Shown here: positions 9,227 to 18,258 of the stretch, one piece after another
Layout of the letters: every line of letters begins with the position of its first letter
Numbering within the stretch: position 1 is the stretch's first letter
Assembly: GCF_002891535.1 (NCBI RefSeq)
Contig: NZ_PDZR01000001.1
Coordinates: 124,001-188,000, forward strand
From: Methylocella silvestris
GTDB taxonomy: Bacteria > Pseudomonadota > Alphaproteobacteria > Rhizobiales > Beijerinckiaceae
Direction: 5' to 3'
DNA length: 64,000 bases
Position numbers and translations under genes: made by a program
Notes under the pieces: generated by a model
The model's database searches: none
Seen by the model: only the letters and a program-made list of their open reading frames with translations
What the model was told of the DNA's origin: nothing

Positions 9227-10000
9227 TTGGAGCGAAGCTTGCGCGTTCTTATTCTTGGCGGCACGGCTGAAGCTAGCGCCCTTGCCGCGCTCTTGGCCGA
9301 CAGGCCCGCAATCGCGCCGCTCCTGTCGCTCGCCGGGCGCACCGCGGCCCCCGTAAAGGCGCCGATCCCGATGCGCATTGGCGGCTTTGGCGGCGCTGAG
9401 GGTCTCGCGCGCTATATCGCGGAGGAGCGTGTCGAGCTCCTGATTGATGCGACGCATCCCTTCGCCGCCGCGATTTCGCGCAACGCCGTCGGCGCCGCGT
9501 GCGCGGAAAAAATTCCTCTGATCGTCGTCGGGCGTCCGCCCTGGACGCAGCTGCCCGGCGACCGCTGGATCCCGGCGGGCGACATGGCGGAGGCCGCCGC
9601 TCTCCTTGGCGCGGCGCGCCGGCGCGTTTTTCTCGCCATCGGCCGGCTGCAGCTTGCCGCCTTCGAGGCCGCGCCGCAGCACTTTTATCTGATCCGCGGC
9701 ATCGAGCCCGTTTCGCCGAAGCTGCCGGACCATCGCTTCATCAGCGCGCGCGGGCCGTTTGAGAGGGAGGCGGAGCGGCGGCTTCTGGGGGAAGAGCGTA
9801 TCGACGTCGTAGTCGCCAAGAACAGCGGCTCCCCTGCGGTTTACGGCAAGATCGAAGCGGCGCGCGAACTCGGACTGCCGGTCGTCATGGTCGAGCGCCC
9901 GCCCGGGCAAGGCGCGCTCAAAACTCCGGCCGAGGCTCTGGGACTGATCCTTCGCCAATGCGCGATTCATGAGGCCGCCCTCGCGCCGCGTGGCGTATAG
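9227..10000 (+). CDS. cobK: Precorrin-6A reductase CobK
   Basis: CobK reduces precorrin-6A to precorrin-6B with NADPH. The protein has the N-terminal nucleotide-binding VLILGGTAEASALA, the ERVELLIDATHPFAAAIS motif and the C-terminal VVAKNSGSPAVYGKIEAARELGLPV region of the family, and is 257 residues long, as expected. The first codon is not ATG: TTG at 9227 is used here, with a second TTG at 9239 just before the conserved RVLILGG equally possible. It is the only methylation-stage cob gene on the plus strand and its 3' end overlaps that of cobJ by 34 bases. Confidence 0.93.
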   Translation: MERSLRVLILGGTAEASALAALLADRPAIAPLLSLAGRTAAPVKAPIPMRIGGFGGAEGLARYIAEERVELLIDATHPFAAAISRNAVGAACAEKIPLIVVGRPPWTQLPGDRWIPAGDMAEAAALLGAARRRVFLAIGRLQLAAFEAAPQHFYLIRGIEPVSPKLPDHRFISARGPFEREAERRLLGEERIDVVVAKNSGSPAVYGKIEAARELGLPVVMVERPPGQGALKTPAEALGLILRQCAIHEAALAPRGV

Positions 10001-10746
10001 ACATAAGGCGCGCCGTTCGGGCGGCGCAGCAGGCGCGTTTCGCTCGATCCGACGATGACCAGCGTCGCCATATCAGCGAGATCGGGATCCGCGTCGCCAA
10101 GGTCGCAGAGGGTAATGCGCTCGTCCGCGCGCCCGATCGCCCGCGCAAAGATCACCGGCGTCGCCGGCGCCTTCAGTTTACGCAAAAGGGCGAAGGCGCT
10201 GCGGATCTGTTCATGCCGCGTGCGCGAGGCGGGATTATAGAGCGCCATGACGAAATCGGCGTCAGCCGCCGCCGCCAACCTTTTTTCGACGAGCGCCCAG
10301 GGCTTTAGATTGTCAGAGAGCGAAATGGCGCAGAAATCATGGCCAAGCGGGGCGCCGAGCCGTGCGGCCGCGGCCTGCATTGCTGATATGCCGGGAGAGA
10401 CAGTGACGTCGATCTCGCGCCAGCCGGCCTCGCCTTCCTCGATCGCCTCGAACACCGCTGCCGCCATGGCGAAAATTCCGGGATCTCCCCCCGAGACCAC
10501 CGCGACGCGCCGGCCCTTGCTCGCCAGCTGCAGGGCGGCGCGGGCGCGATCGAGCTCCACCCTGTTGTCGCTTGCATGGCGCGCCTGTCCGGGCACAAGC
10601 TCGCAGCGTTCGAGATAGGGCGCATAGCCGACGAGATCGGAGGCCGCATGGATGAGGCGCGCCGCTTCCGGAGTCACCCAGTCCGCAAACCCCGGGCCGA
10701 TGCCAACGACGCTCAGAGACCCAGAGGATGGCGGACCCGCGATCAT
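9967..10746 (-). CDS. cobJ: Precorrin-3B C17-methyltransferase CobJ
   Basis: CobJ methylates C17 of precorrin-3B and drives ring contraction, yielding precorrin-4. The 259-residue protein has LSVVGIGPGFADWVTPEA at the N-terminus, the SAM-binding VVSGGDPGIFAMA and the ALYNPASRTRHEQI segment typical of CobJ. It starts at the ATG at 10746, overlapping the cobI stop by 4 bases. The last 34 bases overlap the end of cobK on the other strand, so transcripts from the two genes must be complementary at their 3' ends. Confidence 0.95.
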   Translation of the reverse strand: MIAGPPSSGSLSVVGIGPGFADWVTPEAARLIHAASDLVGYAPYLERCELVPGQARHASDNRVELDRARAALQLASKGRRVAVVSGGDPGIFAMAAAVFEAIEEGEAGWREIDVTVSPGISAMQAAAARLGAPLGHDFCAISLSDNLKPWALVEKRLAAAADADFVMALYNPASRTRHEQIRSAFALLRKLKAPATPVIFARAIGRADERITLCDLGDADPDLADMATLVIVGSSETRLLRRPNGAPYVYTPRGARAAS

Positions 10747-11486
10747 GGCCGTCTGCCCTCGCCGGGAATGAGAATCATCGAGAAATAGGGCGCGAGATCG
10801 TCGGTCTTTTCGTCCAGCGGAAGGATCCGCTCGGCCGCCTGCGTGCCATGCTCGACATAGATCGCCGTGCTCGAGCGGCCTGCCTCGAGGATCGCCGCCC
10901 TGACCTTGGCGAGATTTGCGCCGAGTTTTATGATGATGGCGGCGTCGCAGGCGCCAAGGAGCCGGGCGAGATCCGGTCCGCCGAGCGTCCCGGGCAGCAC
11001 GCTGAGCACATCGTCGCCCCAGGTGATCGGCAGTTTCGCCGCGCTCCAGCAGCCCGACATGCCGGTGACGCCCGGCACGACTTCGACGCAGAAGCGGTCC
11101 TTCAGCCGCACGTAAAGATGCATGAAGGAGCCGTAGAACAATGGGTCGCCCTCGCAGACCAGCGCCACGTCGCGGCCGGCCGAAAGATGGCCGGCGATCT
11201 CCTCGGCGGCGTTCGCGTAAAAGGCGCCCAGCGTCTCGACATAGACGGGGTCCTGGAAATGGCGCTCCGTCGTCATGGGATAGAGCAGGGCGAGCTCCGT
11301 CGAGGCGGGGCTGAGCCAGCTTTCGAGGATCGCGCGGGCCTGTCCGCGCCGGCCTTTCTTGGCGAAATAGGCGACCACCGGCGCGGCTTTCAAAATCTTC
11401 ACGGCCTTCACGGTCAAAAGGTCCGGGTCGCCCGGCCCGAGCCCGACGCCGTAAAGACGGCCGATAGGAGGCGAGTTCGTGGTCAT
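10743..11486 (-). CDS. cobI: Precorrin-2 C20-methyltransferase CobI
   Basis: CobI transfers a methyl group to C20 of precorrin-2, forming precorrin-3A. The 247-residue protein carries RLYGVGLGPGDPDLLTVKA at the N-terminus, CEGDPLFYGSFMHLY for SAM binding and VVPGVTGMSGCWSAA, all standard for the family. It starts at the ATG at 11486 and overlaps cobH upstream and cobJ downstream by 4 bases each, so cobH-cobI-cobJ are translationally coupled. Confidence 0.96.
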   Translation of the reverse strand: MTTNSPPIGRLYGVGLGPGDPDLLTVKAVKILKAAPVVAYFAKKGRRGQARAILESWLSPASTELALLYPMTTERHFQDPVYVETLGAFYANAAEEIAGHLSAGRDVALVCEGDPLFYGSFMHLYVRLKDRFCVEVVPGVTGMSGCWSAAKLPITWGDDVLSVLPGTLGGPDLARLLGACDAAIIIKLGANLAKVRAAILEAGRSSTAIYVEHGTQAAERILPLDEKTDDLAPYFSMILIPGEGRRP

Positions 11487-12130
11487 TCGGCCTCGCCCGC
11501 CAGCGCGTTGAGGGCGCCCGCCGTCATGGCGCTGCCGCCCTTGCGTCCCCGCACGGTGATGAACGGCGCCTGCGCCGTCTCGATCAGGGCCTCTTTCGAT
11601 TCGGCCGCGCCGACGAAGCCGACCGGCATGCCGATGATGCAGGCCGGGCGCAGCGGCGAGCGGTCCATGAGGTTTAAGAGGCGAAACAGCGCGGTTGGCG
11701 CATTGCCGATTGCGATGATCGCGCCATCGAGGCGCTCGCTCCAGAGTTCGATCGCAGCGGCGCTGCGCGTATCGCCGAGATTTTTCGCCAGCGTCGCGAC
11801 GGATGGATGATCGAGCGTGCAGATCACCTCATTGCGGTTCGGCAGGCGGGCGCGGGTCACCCCTTCGGCGACCATTTTCGAATCGCACAGGATCGGCGCG
11901 CCCTCGCGCAGGGCGACCCGCGCGCGGGTCGCGGCGCCCGGCGAAAAGACAAGGTCGGCGGCGATCTCGACCATGCCGCAGGCATGGATCACCCGCACGG
12001 CGACGATCTCCTCATCCGCCGAAAAGCGCGAAAGATCGGCTTCAGCGCGGATCGTCGCGAAGGAGCGGCGGTAGATTTCCGCCCCGTCGCGCAGATAGTC
12101 GAAGCGGCCTTGCTGTTGCTCTGCGCTCAT
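11483..12130 (-). CDS. cobH: Precorrin-8X methylmutase CobH
   Basis: CobH moves the methyl group from C11 to C12 in precorrin-8X, giving hydrogenobyrinic acid. The 215-residue protein has the conserved catalytic histidine at about residue 49 in RVIHACGMVE, the ILCDSKMVAEGV segment and the PVGFVGAAESKEAL motif. It begins at the ATG at 12130; a 115-base gap containing a degraded palindromic repeat separates it from cobG upstream, so cobHIJ may have its own promoter or be processed from the long riboswitch-led message. Confidence 0.95.
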   Translation of the reverse strand: MSAEQQQGRFDYLRDGAEIYRRSFATIRAEADLSRFSADEEIVAVRVIHACGMVEIAADLVFSPGAATRARVALREGAPILCDSKMVAEGVTRARLPNRNEVICTLDHPSVATLAKNLGDTRSAAAIELWSERLDGAIIAIGNAPTALFRLLNLMDRSPLRPACIIGMPVGFVGAAESKEALIETAQAPFITVRGRKGGSAMTAGALNALAGEAE

Positions 12131-12165
12131 CTCATCGCTGCTGCTGCGCGCTCGACAGCGCTCGA

Positions 12166-12214
12166 GATCACGATGATTTTCGACCGATGCGGACCAAACT
12201 CATAAAACGTGATC
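12166..12214. repeat. Palindromic intergenic repeat, copy 2 (degraded)
   Basis: Outer arms gatcacg (12166-12172) and cgtgatc (12208-12214) match the layout of the element at 4392-4439, and the interior retains ggaccaaactcat. The inner arms have decayed. It lies in the 115-base space between cobG and cobH. Confidence 0.55.
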
Positions 12215-12245
12215 GATTTCAAAAGTCCGGGGCATGATGCCGGCG

Positions 12246-13517
12246 TCATGTGCTGGCCATGGCGTGCAACAAATTCCGCGCGGCCGTCAATGAGAGATTT
12301 CGGCTAGATGGCGCGTCAAAGGCCGAGCCGTCGAGAACGAGATCGTAAAGGCCGTCATGGGCGACCAGCGTCAACGGAGCCCTGCGCGGCCGGGCGCAGC
12401 CCTTGGCGCAGCCCGAGACATGCAGGGCGAGGCCAGTGGGGAAAAGTTGTCCCGCAAGCGGCGCGAGCGCCAACGCGTCTGCATGCGTTGGCGTCGTGCC
12501 GCGCGCGCAGGCCGGCGCGCCGCCGCAGGCCGCGACGCCGAGCCGCTTGTCGTCGGGGGAGACGATGAAGCCGGCTGCGTGAAAATATTCTGCGAGCGCG
12601 TCTGCCTCTTGCGGCGCGACGCCGGGCAGAATGACCGCCCGCCACGGCGTCAGGCGGATCTCGCCGCGCCCATGGGTCTGCGCCGCGCCGGCAACCGCCG
12701 CCAGCATATTTGCGGAGAGGCGCCCAAACGGCGCCGCCGCGCCGAAGCAGGAAAGATCGCCGAAGCGCAATAGCCCGACTGGCGCCGGCGGCGCGGGGCG
12801 GGGCGGCGCCCATTCTTGTTGCGGGGCCGGTCGGCCCGCGGCGGCGGCGAGCGCAGCGAGCCCGCCTCCAAAAATGACGTCTGTCATTCTTCGGGGCGGC
12901 TCCGGCATAGCCTCGCCGACAGCCAGAAAAGCGCGGGCGATTCTTAATGCGACGGCGACGATCTCCTCCGGCGCGCAAGAGCCGATGGCGATTGCGTCGA
13001 CGCCGAGCGCGATGTCGAATTTGCCGCGCGGCTGGTCGAAGGCAAAGCGAACGTCGGTTATCTCATCCCAGAGCGAAAGCGGGCCGCCGTCATCGATCAG
13101 GAAGCCGAATTTTCCTGGTAAGCTGTGGAGATCTGTGGCGTCGATGAGCGCGGCCTCGAGCGCGGCGCCAATCGGCGTCACATCCGCCCGCCCGCAAAGT
13201 CCGGCGAGCGGGCTGATCATGACATTGCGCACCGCTTCCGCCGCGGCGTCGGCGTCGATCAGGCCAAGCCGATCGAGTTCGGCGAGAAGATCCGGCAGGC
13301 GCTCCGGCGTCACGCCGCGCAACTGTAGATTTGCGCGCGATGTTAGCTCGCATTGACCATTGCCGAACCTGTTTGCGGCGCCGGCGATGGCGCGCGCCGT
13401 TTCCGACGACAGGCAGGCGCCGCTGATGCGGAGGCGCGCGATCAGCCCGTCGCGCGCCTGCATCGGCGCGCGCGCCCCGGGGCACCAGCCCTTGCGAAGC
13501 TCCGCGCGCGTCAACAT
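12246..13517 (-). CDS. cobG: Precorrin-3B synthase CobG
   Basis: CobG is the oxygen-dependent enzyme that converts precorrin-3A to precorrin-3B and marks the aerobic (late cobalt) pathway. The 423-residue protein has the sulfite/nitrite reductase ferredoxin-like half domains: GAPMQARDGLIARLR with CELTSRANLQLRG in the first, and GRGEIRLTPWRAVILPG in the second, followed by cysteine clusters (AACGGAPACARG and HVSGCAKGCARP) suited to an iron-sulfur centre. The ATG at 13517 overlaps the cobN stop by 7 bases. Its presence means that this organism makes B12 with molecular oxygen rather than by the CbiD/CbiG anaerobic route. Confidence 0.94.
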   Translation of the reverse strand: MLTRAELRKGWCPGARAPMQARDGLIARLRISGACLSSETARAIAGAANRFGNGQCELTSRANLQLRGVTPERLPDLLAELDRLGLIDADAAAEAVRNVMISPLAGLCGRADVTPIGAALEAALIDATDLHSLPGKFGFLIDDGGPLSLWDEITDVRFAFDQPRGKFDIALGVDAIAIGSCAPEEIVAVALRIARAFLAVGEAMPEPPRRMTDVIFGGGLAALAAAAGRPAPQQEWAPPRPAPPAPVGLLRFGDLSCFGAAAPFGRLSANMLAAVAGAAQTHGRGEIRLTPWRAVILPGVAPQEADALAEYFHAAGFIVSPDDKRLGVAACGGAPACARGTTPTHADALALAPLAGQLFPTGLALHVSGCAKGCARPRRAPLTLVAHDGLYDLVLDGSAFDAPSSRNLSLTAARNLLHAMAST

Positions 13518-16500
13518 GACAGGCGCTCGCGCATCGATCTGATATCCTCATGCGCCGAATTGCGCCGGCTTCGCCAAAAGCCGCGCCGCGCCGCTTCCTC
13601 GAAACGGGACAGGATGGCGCCGGCGGCTCTCGGATTGGCGCTCGCGAGAAATGCTGCGACCTCAGGGTCGCCGCAGGTCGCGTCGAACATCAGGTCGAAG
13701 TGGTGGCTTTGCGTCGCATCGGTCATGATCGCAAGGCCGAAGAGATGATCGACGGTCTCGGCGATCTCGGCCGCGCCGCGATGGCCGTGTTGCATCTGGC
13801 CTCTGATCCAGCGCGGGTTGCCGGCGCGCCCGCGCATGATGCGGGCGATCTCCTCGGGCATCGTCCGCACTGTGATCTTTTGGGCGTCGCTTGTCGCGAC
13901 ATGGTAGATCGCGGGGCGCCCGCCAAGCATTTCGGCGGCGGCGGAAAATCCGCCCTCGTGATCGACGATGGCGTCGGATTCAAGAAGGTCCTGCTCGACC
14001 TGATCCTGAACGTGGATCATCGCGTCGGCGCTGGCGACGCGCCCCGCGAACGCCGACGTTTGGGTCGCCTCGCCCTGCGCGCCGCGATAGGCGTGCGAAG
14101 TCGCCTTGATGTAGAGTCGCCCCAACTCTTCACGCGTGACCGACGCGTCGTTGTCGATTGCCCGCGATAGCTGGAGCCCGAAGGCGCCGGGGGCGGCGCC
14201 GAAGATGCGCAGCGGCGCTTCGCCGCTCTCGCGCGCAGACGCCGAAAGAGGATTATCATCGTCATCTTCATCGCGCTCGCTGATGGCGCGAACGGCCTGA
14301 TCGTAGAGCGCGATCTGCGCGGGAAAGGCGTCGCGGAACATGCCGGAAATGCGCAGGGTGACGTCTACGCGGGGGCGTCCGAGTTTGGCGAGCGGGACGA
14401 CCTCGAAACCGCTGATGCGGGAGGTGGCATGGTCCCAGACGGGGGCGGCGCCGATCAGGGCCATGGCCTGCGCGAGATCGTCGCCGCCGGTGCGCATGGT
14501 CGCGCTCGCCCAGATGTCCATCACGATGCGCTTCGGCCAATCGCCGTTATCTTGCGCATGGCGGCGCAGGACTTCTTCCGCCGCGCGCTTGCCGATCTCG
14601 AACGCCGTGCGTGTTGGTACGGAGCGCGGATCGACGCTGTAGATATTACGCCCTGTCGGCAGAACGTCGATGCGCCCGCGCGAGGGCGCGCCGCCAGGTC
14701 CCGGCGCGACGAATCGTCCATCGAGCGCTGCGATCAGAGCCGCGAGCTCGGCCTCGCCGCAACGCGCGATGAGTTCGCCCGCGCCGGCGCGAGCCTCGTG
14801 CGGGAGAGCCGCAACCAACGCCTCGCGCCGGCCGGGATCGGGCGCCGTCCCAAACACATGCAGCCCGTCGCCGATGCGCAAATCCTTGACGTCGCAGAGG
14901 AAAGCGTCGAGGCGCGCCAGGGCGTCAAGATGATTTTCGTCATCCTTGATGCCGCAGTCCTGGGCGAGGCCGGTTTCGCGCGCGCGGGCGAGAATGGCCT
15001 TTGCGATCAGCTTTGCCCGTTTCGGGTCGAGCGCTTCGGCGCTGGCATATTCATCGAGCAGCGCTTCAATGTCCTGCGCGGCGCCAAAACGGCCCGCGCT
15101 CATCAGCGGCGGGGTCAGATGGCCGATGGTCAGGGCGGCGATGCGACGCTTCGCCTGCGCCGCCTCGCCCGGATTGTTGACGATGAACGGGTAGATGACC
15201 GGCGTCGGCCCCAGCACGGCTTCGGGGGCGCAGGAGGGGCCAGGCGCATTGGCCTTGCCAGGCAGCCATTCCAGCGTGCCATGGGCGCCGCAGTGAATGA
15301 GCGCGTCGATTTTGGCTACGCGCCGCAGCCACATGTAGAAGGCGATATAGGCATGGCGCGGCGCCAGCGTCACGTCATGATAGTTCGCCTTGTGCTCGGC
15401 GGCCGCGCCGCGTCCGGGCTGCAGCGCCACGAAGAAACGGTTCGCGGAAATAACCGAGAAGCGGAACATTCCGTCGCCATCGGCTTCGCCTGCGGGATCG
15501 CCCCATTGCGCGAAAACCTGCTCTGAAAAGGCGCGCGGCGCGGCGGCGAGCGCCTGCTGGTAATCGGGCAGGGGATAGCAAACCGTGAACGCCTGCGTTT
15601 CGAGGAGCCGCATCAGTTCGTCGTCGGTGGGCAAGGCGCCGATGTCATAGCCGGATTGGTCCAAGGCGCGCGCGATCGCGCCGACGCTTTTTGCGGTGTC
15701 GAGCCCGACGGCATAGCCGCCGCGTCCCGCCTTGCCCGGATAGTCCGACAGGATGCAGGCGATGCTGCGCTCGAAGCGCGGCGTCCTGCGCAATTTGGCC
15801 CAGGCCGCGGCGAGGTCCGACACGAAGTCGACGCGGGAGGGGAGGGCGACATGGGTCAGCGGCGTGAATTCGAGATCGGCGCGATGCGCCGTCTCCGCCT
15901 TCACGGCGATCGCGCGCGTAATCAGCCGTCCGTCCATTTCCGGCAGCACGACATTCATGGCGAGATCGGCCGCCCGCAAGCCCCTTGGATCATCGGCCCA
16001 TTGCGCCTCGGTCGCGCTTGAGAAGATGATTTGCAGGACCGGCGCGTCGGCCTCGTCAAGCACGCTGCCGCCGTCGTCGAGCCGGGCGGAAAACGCCGTG
16101 GCGTTAAGAATGACGTCTGGTCTTTCTTCCTCGAACCGGGCGCGGAGAAAGTCGGCCGCTTGCGGGTCCTTGAGGCTCGACACGAAAATCGCCTCGACGT
16201 CAAAGCCCCGCAGGTGTAGCGCGTCGGCGAGCGCAAGGATTGGCCCGTTGTCTCCGGCAAGAAGATATGATCTGTAAAATATGATTTTCGCGCGGGGCGC
16301 GTCTTTGCCGGCGCGTCGGCGGGCGGGATCATAGAGTCCGGCAGGCGGCTCTATGCCTTGCGAGGTCCATGGCGCGGGTCCGCGCAGCGTCGCCTCGACC
16401 CAGTCGAGAACGGTCGCGATATTTGCGCTCCCGCCGCTCTGCAGCCGTGCGAATATTTCGTCAAGATCGGCTTGCGCGATGGTCGAGGCGTCGCTGAGGC

Positions 16501-16858
16501 GCGGGTCGGCGGCGGCGTCGCCCGAAACGATGGCGAGTTTCACGCCGTTGTTCCGCGCCGTACGGCAAAGCTCCTCGACGCCATAGCGCCAATAGTCGAG
16601 GCCGCCGAGCAGGCGAACGAGAACGAAGCGCGACTTTGCGATGACTTTTTCAACGTAAAGATCGACAGAATAGGGGTGCTTCAGATCGGAAAGATTGGCG
16701 AGCCTTATGCTCAGGCCGCGCCTTTGCGCGACGCCGGCAAGAGAGGAAAGGTCGCTGTCCGAAAAGGACAGAAAGACCAGATCGGCCGGCGTCTGCGCGA
16801 GATCGATGGCGACCTCGGCCTCGTCGAGCGATCGGCTCTCTGTACGGAGCAGATGCAT
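13511..16858 (-). CDS. cobN: Cobaltochelatase subunit CobN
   Basis: CobN is the large subunit of the ATP-dependent CobNST chelatase that inserts cobalt into hydrogenobyrinic acid a,c-diamide. The 1115-residue protein is homologous to magnesium chelatase ChlH, with recognisable segments GRGGYAVGLDTAKSVGAIA, IDALIHCGAHGTLEWLPGKA, and near the C-terminus FDLMFDATCGDPEVAAFL. It is somewhat shorter than the ~1250 residues common in this family. Partners CobS and CobT are not in the window. It starts directly after the cobW stop (no spacer) and overlaps cobG, so all three are probably read from the riboswitch-controlled message. Confidence 0.96.
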   Translation of the reverse strand: MHLLRTESRSLDEAEVAIDLAQTPADLVFLSFSDSDLSSLAGVAQRRGLSIRLANLSDLKHPYSVDLYVEKVIAKSRFVLVRLLGGLDYWRYGVEELCRTARNNGVKLAIVSGDAAADPRLSDASTIAQADLDEIFARLQSGGSANIATVLDWVEATLRGPAPWTSQGIEPPAGLYDPARRRAGKDAPRAKIIFYRSYLLAGDNGPILALADALHLRGFDVEAIFVSSLKDPQAADFLRARFEEERPDVILNATAFSARLDDGGSVLDEADAPVLQIIFSSATEAQWADDPRGLRAADLAMNVVLPEMDGRLITRAIAVKAETAHRADLEFTPLTHVALPSRVDFVSDLAAAWAKLRRTPRFERSIACILSDYPGKAGRGGYAVGLDTAKSVGAIARALDQSGYDIGALPTDDELMRLLETQAFTVCYPLPDYQQALAAAPRAFSEQVFAQWGDPAGEADGDGMFRFSVISANRFFVALQPGRGAAAEHKANYHDVTLAPRHAYIAFYMWLRRVAKIDALIHCGAHGTLEWLPGKANAPGPSCAPEAVLGPTPVIYPFIVNNPGEAAQAKRRIAALTIGHLTPPLMSAGRFGAAQDIEALLDEYASAEALDPKRAKLIAKAILARARETGLAQDCGIKDDENHLDALARLDAFLCDVKDLRIGDGLHVFGTAPDPGRREALVAALPHEARAGAGELIARCGEAELAALIAALDGRFVAPGPGGAPSRGRIDVLPTGRNIYSVDPRSVPTRTAFEIGKRAAEEVLRRHAQDNGDWPKRIVMDIWASATMRTGGDDLAQAMALIGAAPVWDHATSRISGFEVVPLAKLGRPRVDVTLRISGMFRDAFPAQIALYDQAVRAISERDEDDDDNPLSASARESGEAPLRIFGAAPGAFGLQLSRAIDNDASVTREELGRLYIKATSHAYRGAQGEATQTSAFAGRVASADAMIHVQDQVEQDLLESDAIVDHEGGFSAAAEMLGGRPAIYHVATSDAQKITVRTMPEEIARIMRGRAGNPRWIRGQMQHGHRGAAEIAETVDHLFGLAIMTDATQSHHFDLMFDATCGDPEVAAFLASANPRAAGAILSRFEEAARRGFWRSRRNSAHEDIRSMRERLSC

Positions 16859-17908
16859 TCAGCGCTCCAGCGCTTGCAAGATTGCGGCGGCGTTCAGGCC
16901 CTTTTCGCCGATGACCACGAGTCGCCCCTGACGCGCCTCGCCCAAGGCCCAGGGGCGGTCAAAACTGTGCTTGAAGCGCGCGCCGACTCCCTGCACCAGA
17001 AGCCGCATCGGCTTGCCGCGCACCTCGACGAAGCCCTTTACGCGGAGGACGTCGTGCGCCTCCGCGATCTTCGCGAGGCGGCCGACGAATGAGGTGGCGT
17101 CGTCGATCGCCGGCGTCTCGACAATGAGGCTCTCAAAATCATCATGGTCGTGATCGGCCTCGTCGTCATGATGCGAGCGCCGGTTCAAAAGATCATCCTC
17201 GGCGGCCGCGTTGAGGCCGAGGAGAATGGCAGAATCGATGCGCCCCTGCGCCGCGCCGACGATTCTGACGGCGCGCGGCAGGACCGCCCTGATGTCGGCG
17301 CGAACGCGCGCCTCGTCGTCAGCGCCAAGAAGATCGATCTTGTTGAGGATCACGAGATCGGCGCAAAGCAGCTGATCCTCGAAAACCTCCTCCAGCGGAT
17401 TATCATGCCCGATCGAGGGATCGGCCTCGCGCTGGCGCGCGAGTTTAATGGGATCGTCAGCAAAGCGTCCGTCCGCCGCCGCCGCGCCGTCGACGACGGC
17501 GATGACGCCGTCCACCGTGAGCCTTGCGCGGATCTGCGGCCAGTCGAATGCCTTGACGAGAGGCTTTGGCAAGGCAAGGCCTGAGGTCTCGATGACAATG
17601 TGCTCGGGCGGCGGATCGAGGGCGAGCAGGCGCTCGATCGCGGGCAAAAAATCATCGGCGACGGTGCAGCAGATGCAGCCATTGGCGAGCTCGACAATGG
17701 CGTCCTCAGCGCAGCCGAGGTCGTCGCAGCCGCGCAAAATGTCGCGGTCGACGCCGATGTCGCCGAATTCATTGATGATGAGGGCGAGGCGGCGCCCCGC
17801 GCTATGCTCCAGCAGATGGCGGATCAGCGTCGTCTTCCCGGCGCCGAGGAAGCCGGTGATGATGGTAGCGGGAATCCGCGACAGGCGTGCGGTGGAGAGA
17901 TCATTCAT
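16859..17908 (-). CDS. cobW: CobW-family metal-binding GTPase
   Basis: CobW is a G3E-family GTPase thought to deliver cobalt to the CobNST chelatase. Residues ~12-24 carry the Walker A motif TGFLGAGKTTL, the conserved metal site is in NGCICC, and the base-recognition motif is ILNKIDLL. A histidine/aspartate-rich loop (SHHDDEADHDHDD) lies near residue 230 and may bind metal. I chose the ATG at 17908 (MNDLSTARL) because the family begins close to the Walker A motif; an ATG at 17989 would add 27 arginine-rich residues. It is the first gene after the cobalamin riboswitch, 120 bases downstream. Confidence 0.95.
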   Translation of the reverse strand: MNDLSTARLSRIPATIITGFLGAGKTTLIRHLLEHSAGRRLALIINEFGDIGVDRDILRGCDDLGCAEDAIVELANGCICCTVADDFLPAIERLLALDPPPEHIVIETSGLALPKPLVKAFDWPQIRARLTVDGVIAVVDGAAAADGRFADDPIKLARQREADPSIGHDNPLEEVFEDQLLCADLVILNKIDLLGADDEARVRADIRAVLPRAVRIVGAAQGRIDSAILLGLNAAAEDDLLNRRSHHDDEADHDHDDFESLIVETPAIDDATSFVGRLAKIAEAHDVLRVKGFVEVRGKPMRLLVQGVGARFKHSFDRPWALGEARQGRLVVIGEKGLNAAAILQALER

Positions 17909-18026
17909 CAGGCCCGGGGTCTCCGCTCGACGCGGGCGCTGAGGAACACGGGCGCGGAAGCGCCCTTTGCCGGCGCGAACGGCCGACATCGATCATGGCC
18001 GGAGCGCCCCGCCGGCCAGAACTCGA

Positions 18027-18225
18027 TCGAACGGCAGGTTTCCTGGCTCGCGGATCGGCGCCGCTCGCCGCCTTCCCAGAAGCTTTATGGCTCCCAGTGG
18101 CTTATGGCGTGCGGCTACCCGCTTACAGTTGCGGGGGCAGCTGTGGATTGCGCGCTTTTTTAAAGCGCGCGCCACATTCCCTTTAAACCCTCGGCAGAGG
18201 GACCGTTACGGGCGCGAGAGTAGAC
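18027..18225 (-). promoter_or_regulatory. Cobalamin riboswitch
   Basis: Read on the minus strand, this stretch has the landmarks of an adenosylcobalamin riboswitch in the right order: a 5' segment with AAAGGGAA (around 18176-18186), a variable GC-rich helix with a TTTAAAAAA loop, the core GCTGCCCCCGCAACTGTAAG (around 18122-18141), a CACTGGGAGC and TGGGAAGGC pair, and the 3' B12 box AGCCAGGAAACCTGCCG (18031-18047). It precedes cobW by about 120 bases, so high cobalamin is expected to reduce expression of cobW-cobN-cobG and perhaps cobHIJ. Whether control is by termination or translation is not evident. Confidence 0.96.
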
Positions 18226-18258
18226 CCTGTGGCTGCCGTGTCAATCGCGACGTCAGAC

